Shown: positions 53,998 to 63,288, counted from the first letter of the stretch. The stretch: 64,000 nucleotides of DNA from Pseudarthrobacter naphthalenicus (GCF_029076445.1 NZ_JARESG010000005.1:124001-188000), one strand, 5' to 3'. Notes: a model not told the origin generated them from the sequence alone. Translations and numbers: made by a program.

Positions 53998-54069
53998 TGG
54001 GCGATACTGGGATCGAACCAGTGACCTCTTCCGTGTCAGGGAAGCGCGCTACCGCTGCGCCAATCGCCC
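53998..54069 (-). tRNA. tRNA-Val (GAC)
   Basis: 72 nt cloverleaf with acceptor GGGCGAT/ATCGCCC, a TGACAC-containing anticodon loop with GAC, and GGTTCGATCCC in the T-arm. No CCA is encoded. Identical to the copy at 54244-54315 and last in the operon. Confidence 0.95.
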
Positions 54070-54110
54070 GGAACCGGAGAGCCGGCCTGGTGGTGTTGCT
54101 GGGAGAAGAG

Positions 54111-54183
<73 letters not shown>

Positions 54184-54243
54184 ATATGAAGCAAGTCCTG
54201 GCAAGGGCCAGACCAACTACATGAAGCAAGTTTCCTTGCCTGG

Positions 54244-54315
54244 TGGGCGATACTGGGATCGAACCAGTGACCTCTTCCGTGTCAGGGAAGCGCGCTACCG
54301 CTGCGCCAATCGCCC
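54244..54315 (-). tRNA. tRNA-Val (GAC), second copy
   Basis: 72 nt; same sequence as the tRNA at 53998-54069. Confidence 0.95.
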
Positions 54316-54355
54316 ATTGCCATCCGGAATGAACCGAAAGCCATGGTTTTCACCG

Positions 54356-54426
54356 AGGTGGGTACGGGATTCGAACCCGTGTAAACGGCTTTGCAGGCCG
54401 CTGCCTCGCCTCTCGGCCAACCCACC
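54356..54426 (-). tRNA. tRNA-Cys (GCA)
   Basis: 71 nt; acceptor GGTGGGT/ACCCACC, anticodon loop CTGCAAA, T-arm GGGTTCGAATCCC. Confidence 0.95.
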
Positions 54427-54472
54427 GTGTAAGCGAAGAATCCGAAGTTCCTTGCCGTGACAGTGTCCTGCG

Positions 54473-54545
<73 letters not shown>

Positions 54546-54773
54546 ATGTTGACCGTTGATTCCGTGCCGTTTCGGGCATTTCCTCGCGTTCCAACGAGTA
54601 AGAACTCTATAGGAGGTTCAGGGAATCTACAAATCGGACGTCCGGAAAAGTCGACGACGGCCGGGGATCCCTGCAATCTAGGGGTTTTTTCGTATTACAA
54701 GCATGTAATTCGTGGCGGTCGTAATCTCGATTTCCATAAACCCGGTCCGGTCCGCTAGCATTCAAAGGCATCG
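54546..54773. promoter_or_regulatory. Divergent tRNA promoter region
   Basis: Leftward: TATAGA -10 (54606-54611) for the five-tRNA operon. Rightward: TTCCAT (54732-54737), 18 bp, TAGCAT (54756-54761) for tRNA-Val(CAC). The region also contains ATTACA-AGCA-TGTAAT, a small inverted repeat in an AT-rich patch near 54694-54711. Confidence 0.5.
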
Positions 54774-54845
54774 GGGCGATTGGCGCAGTGGTAGCGCGCT
54801 TCGTTCACACCGAAGAGGTCACTGGTTCGAACCCAGTATCGCCCA
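54774..54845 (+). tRNA. tRNA-Val (CAC)
   Basis: 72 nt; acceptor GGGCGAT/ATCGCCC as in tRNA-Val(GAC), anticodon loop TTCACAC, T-arm GGTTCGAACCC. Divergent from the other five tRNAs, monocistronic with its own terminator. Confidence 0.95.
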
Positions 54846-54855
54846 CCGAGGATCA

Positions 54856-54896
54856 GGTCCGTTTCCGCTCAAGCCGAGCGGAAACGGACCTTTTTT
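54856..54896 (+). terminator. Terminator of tRNA-Val(CAC)
   Basis: GGTCCGTTTCCGCTC and GAGCGGAAACGGACC form a perfect 15-bp stem with a 5-nt loop, followed by TTTTTT. Confidence 0.95.
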
Positions 54897-54938
54897 GTGT
54901 CCCCCCTTTTTGTCAGCCCCCTGTGAAAGAGTCGTTGT

Positions 54939-55802
54939 ATGACTGATCCACTCCTTGCCCACGCCACGGAATACGGCCGCATGTACGCACGGTCCACCTC
55001 CGAGCAGTTCTCTGTTCCGTCCATCACCACCGTGATCGGCCAGCAGCCGCACGGGCTGGACGGCTGGTTCGGGTATATGGGAGCCAGCAGCCTGGCCAAG
55101 GATCCCTTGCTCGCAGACTGCCTGGGCAGTCCGGCCAAGATCCGGCAGGCTGTCAACCGGGCGTCAAAGGCGGCCGAGACGTATCGTGATGACGCCGCAA
55201 AACGCGGTGACCGGGTCCATAACTACTGCGAACAGGTGGCGCTCCGCGCCCTGGGCCGGCCGCATGCCATGAAGGAAACCCGCGAGGCTCTTGCAGCCAA
55301 CGGCGAGGAGGCCTTTGCGTTGCGGTTCGACGAATGGTGGGAGCTCTACGACGTCGAACCCATAGCCCCCGAAATTACCGTGTGGAACAAGTCCGTGGGC
55401 TACGCCGGCACGCTGGACCTTGTGGCCCGCATCAACGGCCGGATCTGCCTCATCGACTATAAGACCAAGGGCACCACGCGGGACGGCACCGTCAAGCCTC
55501 TGGATGACAAGGTTGTGATGCAGCTTGTAGCCGGGATGAAGGCCGAGGAAAGCCTGGTGGATCCGGTTGCCGGCGAATGGGAGGCATGGAAGTACGGCGA
55601 AAACCCCCTGCTGCTCGCCGTCGCCATCGGGGAGACCGAGGTCCGCCCGGTCCGTGCGAATCCGGAGGTTCTCAAACATCACTGGTGGAAGTTCTGCGCC
55701 CTGCGCCGGGTCTGGGAGCTCTCCGCTGACACACTCGCTGCCGGTACGGCCCTGCTTCCCGTCGCGCCGCCGCCGTCCGTGCAGCACGTACGCACCGCTT
55801 AG
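54939..55802 (+). CDS. PD-(D/E)XK nuclease superfamily protein
   Basis: 287 aa. The nuclease core is readable: GDRVHNYCE (His94, Glu98), APEITVWN (Glu145), GYAGTLDLV (Asp160) and LIDYKTKG (Asp173, Lys175), the spacing of RecB/phage-exonuclease-type PD-(D/E)XK enzymes. SVPSITTVIGQQP and FGYMGASS at the N-terminus are also seen in such proteins. No helicase or Cas partner is adjacent. It sits between a tRNA and def. The biological role is unknown: DNA repair or phage-derived exonuclease are both possible. The likely start is ATG 54939, without a good ribosome-binding site. Confidence 0.8.
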   Translation: MTDPLLAHATEYGRMYARSTSEQFSVPSITTVIGQQPHGLDGWFGYMGASSLAKDPLLADCLGSPAKIRQAVNRASKAAETYRDDAAKRGDRVHNYCEQVALRALGRPHAMKETREALAANGEEAFALRFDEWWELYDVEPIAPEITVWNKSVGYAGTLDLVARINGRICLIDYKTKGTTRDGTVKPLDDKVVMQLVAGMKAEESLVDPVAGEWEAWKYGENPLLLAVAIGETEVRPVRANPEVLKHHWWKFCALRRVWELSADTLAAGTALLPVAPPPSVQHVRTA

Positions 55803-55898
55803 TACTACTGGCTGCAGCAGAGCGCCCGTCCCGGCAGTGATGCCCCTGCACCTAAACTGGGTAGGTTCACCAACACCCACCGTGAGGAAAAACAGCAC

Positions 55899-56504
55899 AT
55901 GGCCATTCTGAATATCCGCATCATTGGTGATCCCGTGCTCCGCACAGTGGCCGATCCTGTGACGGAATTCGGGCCCGAGCTGGCCAAGCTCGTTGCAGAC
56001 ATGACCGAGACCATGGAAGACGTGGAAGGGGCCGGCCTCGCCGCGCCCCAGATTGGTGTCAGCAAGCGGATCTTTACCTACCGTGTGGGCGGCGTTGACG
56101 GCCACATCATCAACCCGGTGCTGGAAAACAGCGACGACTACCAGGCCGACCACATAGAAGGCTGCCTCTCCATCCCGGGACTGGGATTCCCCGTCCGCCG
56201 GTTCAGGGCCACGAAGGTCACGGGAGTGGACCTGCACGGGAACCCCGTTACCGTCGAGGGCGAGGGCATGCTGGCCCGCTGTTTCCAGCACGAAACCGAC
56301 CACCTGGACGGCATCCTCTACACCGACCGCCTCGAAGGCGAAGACCGGAAGACTGCGCTGCGCTCCATCCGGAATGCCAACTATGACGCCATCACAGAAC
56401 GCACGACGGCGAAGCGCGCCAAGACCGTCGGCTCCAGTTTTGGTGGCGGCAACGTTGGGGGCGGCAGCTTCGGCGGGTCCGGTTTCGGTGGCACGAACTC
56501 ATGA
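55899..56504 (+). CDS. def: Peptide deformylase with Gly-rich tail
   Basis: 201 aa. Removes the N-formyl group from nascent proteins. The three motifs are GAGLAAPQIG, EGCLSIPGL and QHETDHLDG, giving the Cys and two His metal ligands. An unusual C-terminal tail (SSFGGGNVGGGSFGGSGFGG) extends past the catalytic core. A GAGGAAA ribosome-binding site is present. First gene of the def-fmt-rsmB-rpe cluster; overlaps fmt by ATGA. Confidence 0.95.
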   Translation: MAILNIRIIGDPVLRTVADPVTEFGPELAKLVADMTETMEDVEGAGLAAPQIGVSKRIFTYRVGGVDGHIINPVLENSDDYQADHIEGCLSIPGLGFPVRRFRATKVTGVDLHGNPVTVEGEGMLARCFQHETDHLDGILYTDRLEGEDRKTALRSIRNANYDAITERTTAKRAKTVGSSFGGGNVGGGSFGGSGFGGTNS

Positions 56505-57421
56505 GGGTCCTCTTCGCAGGTACACCGGCCGTCGCCGTTCCCTCCCTGGACGCACTGGTTAAGGCCGGCTTTGACGTCGTTGCCGTCCTGACCCGCCCGG
56601 ACGCGCCGCTGGGACGCAAACGCGTGCTGACGCCGTCGCCCGTTGCCGCCCGCGCCGCAGAACTCGGCATCGGCGTCATCCACGCCACCCGCGTTGACGA
56701 CGCCGTCACGGCGCAGATCGCCGCCGCCAAACCCGATGTCGCCGCCATCGTGGCCTACGGGGGACTGATTCCCCGGGCCGCGCTCGAGGTCCCTCCGCAC
56801 GGCTGGATCAACCTTCACTTCTCCCTCCTTCCCGCGTGGCGCGGCGCCGCGCCCGTGCAGCGTGCCGTCATTGCCGGTGATGACGTGACCGGAGCTGTCA
56901 CCTTCCTGCTGGAGGAAGGGCTGGACACCGGACCCGTCTTCGGGACGCTGACCGAGAGCGTTGGCCCAAACGACACCTCCGGAGCGCTGCTGGAGCGGCT
57001 GTCCCGCAGCGGCGCCGTGCTGCTGTCTCAGACCTTGTCCGCGGTGGAGGCAGGGAAGGCTGCGCCCCGGCCTCAGGAGGGGGAAGTTTCGCTGGCACCC
57101 AAACTGACCATCGACGACGGCCGGCTCGATTGGATGCAGCCCGCCCTGGCCATCAGCAGGCGCGCACGGGGGGTCACTCCCGAGCCCGGGGCCTGGACCA
57201 CGCTGGCGGGTCAGCGGGTCAAGCTGGAACCCGTTCAGCTCCGGCCCGACAGGTCGGATCTTGAGCCCGGGACGGTCCGCCTTGAGGAAAAAAACGTTCT
57301 GGTAGGAACGGGGTCCCACGCGGTGCAGCTGACAGGGATCCAGCCTGCCGGCAAGAAAATGATGGCCGCGGCCGATTGGGCACGGGGTATGGCTTCACGT
57401 GAAAGTGTGGTGTTCGAATGA
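56501..57421 (+). CDS. fmt: Methionyl-tRNA formyltransferase
   Basis: 306 aa. Adds a formyl group from 10-formyl-tetrahydrofolate to initiator Met-tRNA. Motifs: MRVLFAGTPAVAVPSLDAL, INLHFSLLPAWRGAAPVQ (the catalytic Asn-His region), and a C-terminal anticodon-binding-like domain from about residue 205. Coupled to def (overlap ATGA) and to rsmB (ATGA). Confidence 0.95.
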   Translation: MRVLFAGTPAVAVPSLDALVKAGFDVVAVLTRPDAPLGRKRVLTPSPVAARAAELGIGVIHATRVDDAVTAQIAAAKPDVAAIVAYGGLIPRAALEVPPHGWINLHFSLLPAWRGAAPVQRAVIAGDDVTGAVTFLLEEGLDTGPVFGTLTESVGPNDTSGALLERLSRSGAVLLSQTLSAVEAGKAAPRPQEGEVSLAPKLTIDDGRLDWMQPALAISRRARGVTPEPGAWTTLAGQRVKLEPVQLRPDRSDLEPGTVRLEEKNVLVGTGSHAVQLTGIQPAGKKMMAAADWARGMASRESVVFE

Positions 57422-58980
57422 GCGGGTCCGGCGGTAATACAGGTGCCCGGGGTGGAGATCGCGGCGGAAGCAGCCGCGGCAAGGGTGGACCGCGCGATTC
57501 GAGCACGCGCAATGCCCAGGGCCGGGAACGGAACCGGAGCTCCCAGAAGAGTTTCACCGAGAATGCTCCCGCGCAGCGCACGCGCCGGGCGGATCCTGCG
57601 CGGCTGGTGGCTTTCGAAGTCCTGCGCGCCGTGGCCTCCGAGGACGCGTACGCGAACTTGGTGCTCCCGTCACGCATCCGGCATCACGGCCTGGACAAGC
57701 GCGACGCCGGCTTCGCCACTGAACTGAGCTACGGTGCCCTGCGCGGGCAAGGCACTTATGACTCCATCCTGGCCCGCTGTGTGGACCGTCCACTGGACCA
57801 GCTCGACCCCGCCATTCTTGATGCCCTGCGGATCGGCGTCCATCAGCTGCTGGCCATGCGCGTTCCGGCGCACGCCGCGCTGGACCAGACGGTTGGCCTG
57901 GCCCGGGCCGTGATCGGCGCCGGCCCCTCCGCGCTGATCAATGCGGTGCTGCGGAAGGTCTCTGCCCACACGCTCGAAGAGTGGCTGGACCTCCTGGTGG
58001 CAGGGGAAAGCGACGAAACAAAAATCGCGTCCATCCGCTATGCCCACCCTGAATGGATTGTCCGGGCCATGCGGCAGTCCCTGGTGGCGCACGGACGTTC
58101 GGCCGCGGAGATCAATGACCTGCTGGAAGCGGACAACGCTGCCCCGGTGGTCAACCTGGTTGCCCTGCCGGGCCTCGGGAGCCTGGATGAGGCCCTGGAA
58201 AACGGGGCCACCCCCGGTGAACTCGTGGAAGGCTCGGCACTCTCCAGCGGCGGGGACCTCGGCCGGCTCGCCACGGTGCGCGAAGGCAGCACCCGGGTCC
58301 AGGACGTGGGCTCGCAGCTCGTGGCCCGGGCCATGGCGGCGGTCGACCTCGGCCCGCGCACCGACACGCCCGACGGCGCCGGTGAACGCTGGCTCGATCT
58401 GTGCGCCGGCCCCGGTGGCAAAGCCGCCCTCCTCGGCGCCCTCGCCCGGCAGCAGGGTGCCACGCTTCTCGCCAACGAACCGGCCCCGCACCGCGCCAAG
58501 CTCGTGAGCCAGGCCCTGTCCGCAGTCCCGAAGGATGTCTGGCGCGTCCGGACCGGGGACGGCCGCGAAGTTGGAACGGAACAGCCCGAATCCTTCGACC
58601 GCGTCCTGGTGGACGTGCCCTGCAGCGGCCTCGGTGCCCTCCGGCGCAGGCCCGAGTCCCGCTGGCGCCGCACACCCAAGGACCTGGCGGACCTCGGTCC
58701 GCTGCAGCGCGCCCTCCTCACCTCAGCGCTGGACGCCGTGCGCCCCGGCGGAGTGGTGGCCTACGTGACCTGCTCACCGCACCCGGCGGAAACCACCGCC
58801 GTCGTCACCGATGCCCTGCGGAAGCGGGACGACCTGGAACTGCTGGACGCCGGCGCCGTGCTGGACGGCGTAAGCCTGCCCGGAAAGCTGGGCGCCGGCC
58901 ACGACTCCACGGCCCAGCTCTGGCCGCACATCCACAGCACCGACGCCATGTTCCTGGCCCTCATCCGCAAGAAGGCCTGA
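57418..58980 (+). CDS. rsmB: 16S rRNA (cytosine-967-C5)-methyltransferase
   Basis: 520 aa. A low-complexity Gly/Arg/Ser N-terminus (about 60 residues) leads into the NusB-like RNA-binding domain, then the Rossmann methyltransferase with LDLCAGPGGKAALL (SAM loop), VDVPCSGLGALRRRPE and YVTCSPHPAET, holding the two catalytic cysteines. The N-terminal tail is likely disordered. Coupled by ATGA to fmt. Confidence 0.93.
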   Translation: MSGSGGNTGARGGDRGGSSRGKGGPRDSSTRNAQGRERNRSSQKSFTENAPAQRTRRADPARLVAFEVLRAVASEDAYANLVLPSRIRHHGLDKRDAGFATELSYGALRGQGTYDSILARCVDRPLDQLDPAILDALRIGVHQLLAMRVPAHAALDQTVGLARAVIGAGPSALINAVLRKVSAHTLEEWLDLLVAGESDETKIASIRYAHPEWIVRAMRQSLVAHGRSAAEINDLLEADNAAPVVNLVALPGLGSLDEALENGATPGELVEGSALSSGGDLGRLATVREGSTRVQDVGSQLVARAMAAVDLGPRTDTPDGAGERWLDLCAGPGGKAALLGALARQQGATLLANEPAPHRAKLVSQALSAVPKDVWRVRTGDGREVGTEQPESFDRVLVDVPCSGLGALRRRPESRWRRTPKDLADLGPLQRALLTSALDAVRPGGVVAYVTCSPHPAETTAVVTDALRKRDDLELLDAGAVLDGVSLPGKLGAGHDSTAQLWPHIHSTDAMFLALIRKKA

Positions 58981-58998
58981 CCCGTGAAAGGTTCACCC

Positions 58999-59679
58999 AT
59001 GCCGCAATGCTGCATCAACCCGAGCATTCTCTCCGCCGACTTCGTGAACCTCGAAGCCGAACTGCAGCGGATCAGCAACGCCGACGCCGTCCACGTGGAC
59101 GTCATGGACAACCACTTCGTCCCCAACCTCACCCTCGGGCTGCCCGTGGTCCAGCGGATCCAGGCGGTCAGCCCCGTTCCGCTGGATGCACATCTCATGA
59201 TCTCCGATGCCGACCGCTGGGCCCCCGGTTTCGCCGACGCAGGGCTGGCGTCCGTGACCTTCCACGCCGAAGCCTCCATCGCGCCGGTAAAACTCGCCAG
59301 GGAACTGCGGGCCCGAGGCTCCAAGGCCGGCATGGCGCTGCGTCCGGCCACCGCCGTGGAACCTTACCTGGATATGCTCGAAGAACTGGACATGCTCCTG
59401 ATTATGACCGTGGAGCCGGGATTCGGTGGGCAGGCGTTCCTGGACCTGACCCTGCCGAAGATCCGCCGCGCCCGCGCCGCCATTGACGGATCCGGCCTTG
59501 AGGTTGCCCTCCAAGTGGACGGTGGCATCACCGAGGAAACCATTCTCCGGGCGGCCGAGGCAGGGGCCAACGTCTTTGTGGCCGGCTCCGCCGTTTACGG
59601 TGCCGAAGATCCTGCCGCGGCCATCGGACGGCTGCGCGAGGCCGGCAGCCTTAAGTTACGCAGCGGGTCCGGGGAATAG
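58999..59679 (+). CDS. rpe: Ribulose-phosphate 3-epimerase
   Basis: 226 aa TIM barrel. Interconverts ribulose 5-phosphate and xylulose 5-phosphate. Motifs: [51 protein letters not shown] and [15 protein letters not shown] 58999 is preferred, with GAAAGG 7 nt upstream; an in-frame GTG at 58984 has no ribosome-binding site. It lies just before the riboflavin genes, whose RibB uses ribulose 5-phosphate. Confidence 0.94.
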   Translation: MPQCCINPSILSADFVNLEAELQRISNADAVHVDVMDNHFVPNLTLGLPVVQRIQAVSPVPLDAHLMISDADRWAPGFADAGLASVTFHAEASIAPVKLARELRARGSKAGMALRPATAVEPYLDMLEELDMLLIMTVEPGFGGQAFLDLTLPKIRRARAAIDGSGLEVALQVDGGITEETILRAAEAGANVFVAGSAVYGAEDPAAAIGRLREAGSLKLRSGSGE

Positions 59680-59721
59680 TCGGGGCCGTCTGGCAGTTGT
59701 GGCACAATAGCAACACACATT

Positions 59722-59872
59722 ACGTGCTCCGGGGTCGGTGTAAGTCCGAACCGGCGGTGACAGTCCGCGACCCGCGAGCCGGCGCTTTCCCCAACCAGGG
59801 AGGGAACCGGCGGACGGTTGAACCGGTGAAATTCCGGTACCGACAGTTAAAGTCTGGATGAGAGAAGCACGT
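59722..59872 (+). ncRNA. FMN riboswitch (RFN element)
   Basis: Contains the conserved RFN sequences GGGGTCGGTGTAAGTCCGAA and CGGCGGTGACAGTCCGCGAC, GAACCGGTGAAATTCCGGTA and GTCTGGATGAGAGAAG. P1 is ACGTGCT (59722-59728) with AGCACGT (59866-59872). It senses FMN and controls the downstream riboflavin operon. CACAAT at about 59703-59708 is a possible -10. Confidence 0.97.
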
Positions 59873-59884
59873 TCAGCTGTATCT

Positions 59885-59905
59885 GTGGCGCCACTGCGGC
59901 GCCGC
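59885..59905 (+). promoter_or_regulatory. Hairpin between the FMN riboswitch and the leader ORF
   Basis: GTGGCGCC-ACTGC-GGCGCCGC, an 8-bp stem (one G-T pair) just downstream of the aptamer. No T run follows, so it is more likely part of a translational or Rho-dependent expression platform than an intrinsic terminator. Confidence 0.45.
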
Positions 59906-59968
59906 GGCCTTCTGCTGTCGTATACCCCCGGAGCCATCGCGGTTCTAGAGGGAAGGAACGACACACAC

Positions 59969-60052
59969 ATGAACCCCTTGCGATGGCTCTTTGAAGCCAG
60001 GTTGTCCCAAGGACGGGATGCCCAAAACGCCACCATGGTGGCCGCCGCATGA
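59969..60052 (+). CDS. 27-aa leader ORF upstream of ribD
   Basis: ATG at 59969 preceded by a good AGAGGGAAGGA (59947-59957); the ORF starts MNPLRWLFEARLSQG and ends ATMVAAA, its TGA overlapping the ribD ATG (ATGA). ribD itself has no separate ribosome-binding site, so ribD translation probably depends on this ORF. Not recognised as a known peptide. It may be a coupling device of the riboswitch expression platform rather than a functional protein. Confidence 0.55.
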   Translation: MNPLRWLFEARLSQGRDAQNATMVAAA

Positions 60053-61167
60053 CCGGGACCGATACGGTCACGGCATTCAGCGCCGCCGAGACCGCCGCCA
60101 TGGAGGCCGCCCTTGAAGCAGCCCTGCGCGGGCCGCGCGGAGCAAACCCGCTGGTGGGCGCCGTCGTGATTGACGCCGACGGCCGGCAGTTAGTGACCGG
60201 ATATCACCGCGGCGCCGGGACCCCCCACGCCGAAGCGGACGCGATCAGCCAGGCCGAATCCGCCGGGCTGGACCTGACCGGCTGCACCATTGTCATCACC
60301 CTGGAACCCTGCGACCACCGCGGCCGGACCGGACCCTGCACGCAGGCGATCATCGCCGCGGGAATCAAAGACGTGGTGTACGCCGTTGACGACCCCCATG
60401 ATCCGGCCGCGGGCGGCGCAGCCACCCTGCGGAACGCGGACGTCAAGGTACGGAGCGGGCTTGGCGCCGTGGAGGCGTTCGAGCTGAACCGCCAATGGTT
60501 CCTCGCCGTAGCCACCCGGCGCCCGTTCGTCACCCTGCACATCGCCCAGACCCTGGACAGCCGGATAGCGGCCGAGGACGGAACCAGTCAATGGATTTCG
60601 TCCCCTGAATCGCTCGCGGACAACCACGCCCTGCGGGGACGGATCGACGCCATCCTCGTAGGAACCCAGACCGTGCTGGTGGACAACCCGCGCCTGACCG
60701 CGCGTGATCCATCGGGAACCACGGCCGGCAAACAGCCGCTCCGCGCCGTCATGGGCCTGCGCGGGATCCCCGCGGACGCGGCCATCCACGGCGACGACGG
60801 CCACGTGCTCCACCTGCCCACGCGCGATCCCCGGGAGGCGTTGTCGCTGCTGTACGCGGCAGGCGTCCGGCACGTCATGGTGGAAGGCGGTTCACGCATC
60901 CTCAGCTCCTTCCTGGCCGCCCGGCTCGTGGACGAACTCATCGTCTACCTCGCGCCCACCCTGCTGGGCTCCGGAACACCGGCCCTGAACGGCCTGGGAA
61001 TCACCACGCTCGCGGACGCCATGCAGTGGGACTGGGACCCGTCCGGCGGTGGCGCGGTACAGACCCTGGGGCGCGACCTGAGACTCCACCTCCGCCCCGA
61101 ACCAATCCAAGCTTTGGAACCACAACCAGCCCGCGCTGCCGCGGAACCAGCCATGGGAGGCTACTGA
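60049..61167 (+). CDS. ribD: Bifunctional riboflavin deaminase/reductase RibD
   Basis: 372 aa. The deaminase domain (about 1-150) has the zinc motifs HAEADAI and EPCDHRGRTGPC; the reductase domain (from about 165) has FVTLHIAQTLDSRIA, VLVDNPRLTARDP and VMVEGGSRILSSFL. It carries out the second and third steps of riboflavin synthesis. Start overlaps the leader ORF stop. Confidence 0.95.
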   Translation: MTGTDTVTAFSAAETAAMEAALEAALRGPRGANPLVGAVVIDADGRQLVTGYHRGAGTPHAEADAISQAESAGLDLTGCTIVITLEPCDHRGRTGPCTQAIIAAGIKDVVYAVDDPHDPAAGGAATLRNADVKVRSGLGAVEAFELNRQWFLAVATRRPFVTLHIAQTLDSRIAAEDGTSQWISSPESLADNHALRGRIDAILVGTQTVLVDNPRLTARDPSGTTAGKQPLRAVMGLRGIPADAAIHGDDGHVLHLPTRDPREALSLLYAAGVRHVMVEGGSRILSSFLAARLVDELIVYLAPTLLGSGTPALNGLGITTLADAMQWDWDPSGGGAVQTLGRDLRLHLRPEPIQALEPQPARAAAEPAMGGY

Positions 61168-61802
61168 TGTTTACCGGAATTATTGCCGAACAAGGAGAGG
61201 TCCTTTCCGTGGCGCGTGACGGCGATACCAGCGCCACCCTCCGGCTGCGTGCCCCGGGCACCACCGAAGGACTTGCCCTCGGCGGGTCCATTGCCGTGAA
61301 CGGCGTCTGCCTGACCGCCACCGAGATTGACGGCAAGGACTTCAGCGTTGACGTCATGGGCGAAACGCTGGTGCGCAGCACCATCGGAGAGCTCGACGCC
61401 GGCGATTCGGTTAACCTCGAACGCTGCGTCCCGGCCGGTGGCCGGCTGGACGGCCACGTGGTGCAGGGCCACGTGGACGGTGTGGGGCAACTGGTGGAAC
61501 GCGAAGCCCTGGGCAATTGGGAACGCCTGCGCTTCGCCGTCCCGGTGAACCTGGCCCGGTACATCGCCGAAAAGGGTTCCATCGCCATCGACGGCGTTTC
61601 GCTCACCGTCACCGCGGTCAGCCCCGCGGCCGAGGCCGAACCCTGGTTCGAAGTGGGACTGATCCCCACCACGCTCGCCGACACCGGCCTGGGCGCAAAA
61701 CAAACCGGCAGCCGGGTCAACCTGGAAGTGGATGTGCTGGCAAAGTACACCGAACGGCTGCTGGCATTCAGCACCGGCGCAGCAAACGGAGGAACCCGAT
61801 GA
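61167..61802 (+). CDS. ribE: Riboflavin synthase alpha chain
   Basis: 211 aa. Starts [13 protein letters not shown]; two lumazine-binding repeats are seen ([10 protein letters not shown] and [22 protein letters not shown] between). Converts two 6,7-dimethyl-8-ribityllumazine to riboflavin. ATG shares a base with the ribD stop; GGAGGC ribosome-binding site. Confidence 0.95.
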   Translation: MFTGIIAEQGEVLSVARDGDTSATLRLRAPGTTEGLALGGSIAVNGVCLTATEIDGKDFSVDVMGETLVRSTIGELDAGDSVNLERCVPAGGRLDGHVVQGHVDGVGQLVEREALGNWERLRFAVPVNLARYIAEKGSIAIDGVSLTVTAVSPAAEAEPWFEVGLIPTTLADTGLGAKQTGSRVNLEVDVLAKYTERLLAFSTGAANGGTR

Positions 61803-62515
61803 ATACCACTGTCCGCGCCCAGCCCGCCGCCGGGGCCGCGCCGCGCCCTGACGCAGCCAAGGGGCTTGACCTCGTGGAAGACGCCGTCCGGGCCATGGCT
61901 GCCGGACTGCCCGTGCTGGTGGTCGATAACGAGGACCGGGAAAACGAAGGCGATATCATCTTCGCGGCCCAGCATGCCACGCCGGCCCTCATGGGCTGGA
62001 CCATCCGTTACAGCTCCGGCGTCATCTGCGTCCCCCTGACCGGGGACCGCGCCGACGCCCTGGAGCTGCCTCCCATGGCGGCCGTGAACCAGGACTCGAA
62101 GGGGACGGCCTACACCGTTTCCTGCGACGCTGCGGTGGGGGTCAGCACCGGCATTTCCGCCACGGACCGCGCCCTGACCGCCCGCGTGCTGGCAGACCCG
62201 GCGGCCGGACCGGCCGCTGTAACCAGGCCGGGGCATATTTTCCCGCTCCGGGCCGTTAACGGGGGAGTGCGTGAACGCCCCGGCCACACCGAAGCGGCCG
62301 TGGACCTCTGCCGGCTTGCCGGACTGGAGCCGGTGGGCGTGATCGCAGAAGTTGTGTACGACGACGGTGAGATGATGCGGCTCGACGGGCTGCGGGCATT
62401 CGCCGCCGAACACGGGTGCCCCCTGATCTCGATTGAGGATTTGGTGGTTTACCTTGAAGCAGGGGCCGCGGTTCCCGCCGACAGTCACACCGGGCCGGAC
62501 GCCCGGGCGGAGTAG
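61799..62515 (+). CDS. ribB: 3,4-dihydroxy-2-butanone-4-phosphate synthase
   Basis: 238 aa. Makes the four-carbon precursor from ribulose 5-phosphate. Motifs: [55 protein letters not shown]. It is a free-standing RibB; many actinobacteria have a RibBA fusion. ATGA overlap with ribE. Confidence 0.95.
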   Translation: MNTTVRAQPAAGAAPRPDAAKGLDLVEDAVRAMAAGLPVLVVDNEDRENEGDIIFAAQHATPALMGWTIRYSSGVICVPLTGDRADALELPPMAAVNQDSKGTAYTVSCDAAVGVSTGISATDRALTARVLADPAAGPAAVTRPGHIFPLRAVNGGVRERPGHTEAAVDLCRLAGLEPVGVIAEVVYDDGEMMRLDGLRAFAAEHGCPLISIEDLVVYLEAGAAVPADSHTGPDARAE

Positions 62516-62525
62516 AGGAGTAACG

Positions 62526-63254
62526 ATGACGGTTTCCGAGCTTTCGGACGACAGCCAGCACAACGGCCACCACCGCGGGGCAGCCGCAAACGGCCGTGCC
62601 CACCCGGTCAGCTCCGGGCCGATTGTGCAGCTTCCCACCGCCTTTGGCGACTTCATCACGCAGGCCTGGACTGACCTGGTCACCGGCGCGGAGCACCTCG
62701 CGGTCAGCTCACCCAATCCTCCCAAGGACGGCCTTGCGCCCCTGGTCAGGCTCCATTCCGAGTGCTTGACCGGCGATGTCTTCGGGTCCTACCGCTGCGA
62801 CTGCGGCGAACAGCTGGCCTATGCCCTGGAGCTCATCAATGAGTATGGCGGCACGCTGCTGTACCTCCGCGGACAGGAAGGCCGGGGCATTGGCCTGGCC
62901 AACAAAATCAAGGCCTATGCCCTGCAGGAAGCCGGCTTCGACACCGTGGAGGCCAACGAGCAGCTCGGGCTGCCCGTCGACGCCCGCTGCTACAAGGCCG
63001 CCGCCCAGATTCTCGCGGAGATGGGCCTGCACGAGGTCCGGCTCCTGAGCAACAACCCCGACAAACAGAACCGGCTTGCCAAGGCCGGGGTCAGGGTGGT
63101 GGAGATGGTTCCCACCGAGGTGCCGTCCCGCGACCAGAACATCCGCTACCTGCAGACCAAGAAGGACCGCATGGAGCACCGGCTCACGCTGGACACCCAC
63201 GTTGCAGCAGTGCCCGTCGCCGCTGCCGACACATTCTCCCCTGACAACGACTGA
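62526..63254 (+). CDS. ribA: GTP cyclohydrolase II
   Basis: 242 aa. First step of riboflavin synthesis from GTP. The zinc cysteines are in SECLTGDVFGSYRCDCGEQL, and the GQEGRGIGLANKIKAYALQ and NNPDKQNRL motifs are intact. It is 10 nt after ribB with a GAGGAG ribosome-binding site. Here it is a separate gene, not fused to ribB. Confidence 0.95.
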   Translation: MTVSELSDDSQHNGHHRGAAANGRAHPVSSGPIVQLPTAFGDFITQAWTDLVTGAEHLAVSSPNPPKDGLAPLVRLHSECLTGDVFGSYRCDCGEQLAYALELINEYGGTLLYLRGQEGRGIGLANKIKAYALQEAGFDTVEANEQLGLPVDARCYKAAAQILAEMGLHEVRLLSNNPDKQNRLAKAGVRVVEMVPTEVPSRDQNIRYLQTKKDRMEHRLTLDTHVAAVPVAAADTFSPDND

Positions 63255-63288
63255 CTCCCCATAACGACTGAACGGACCACCTACACGC

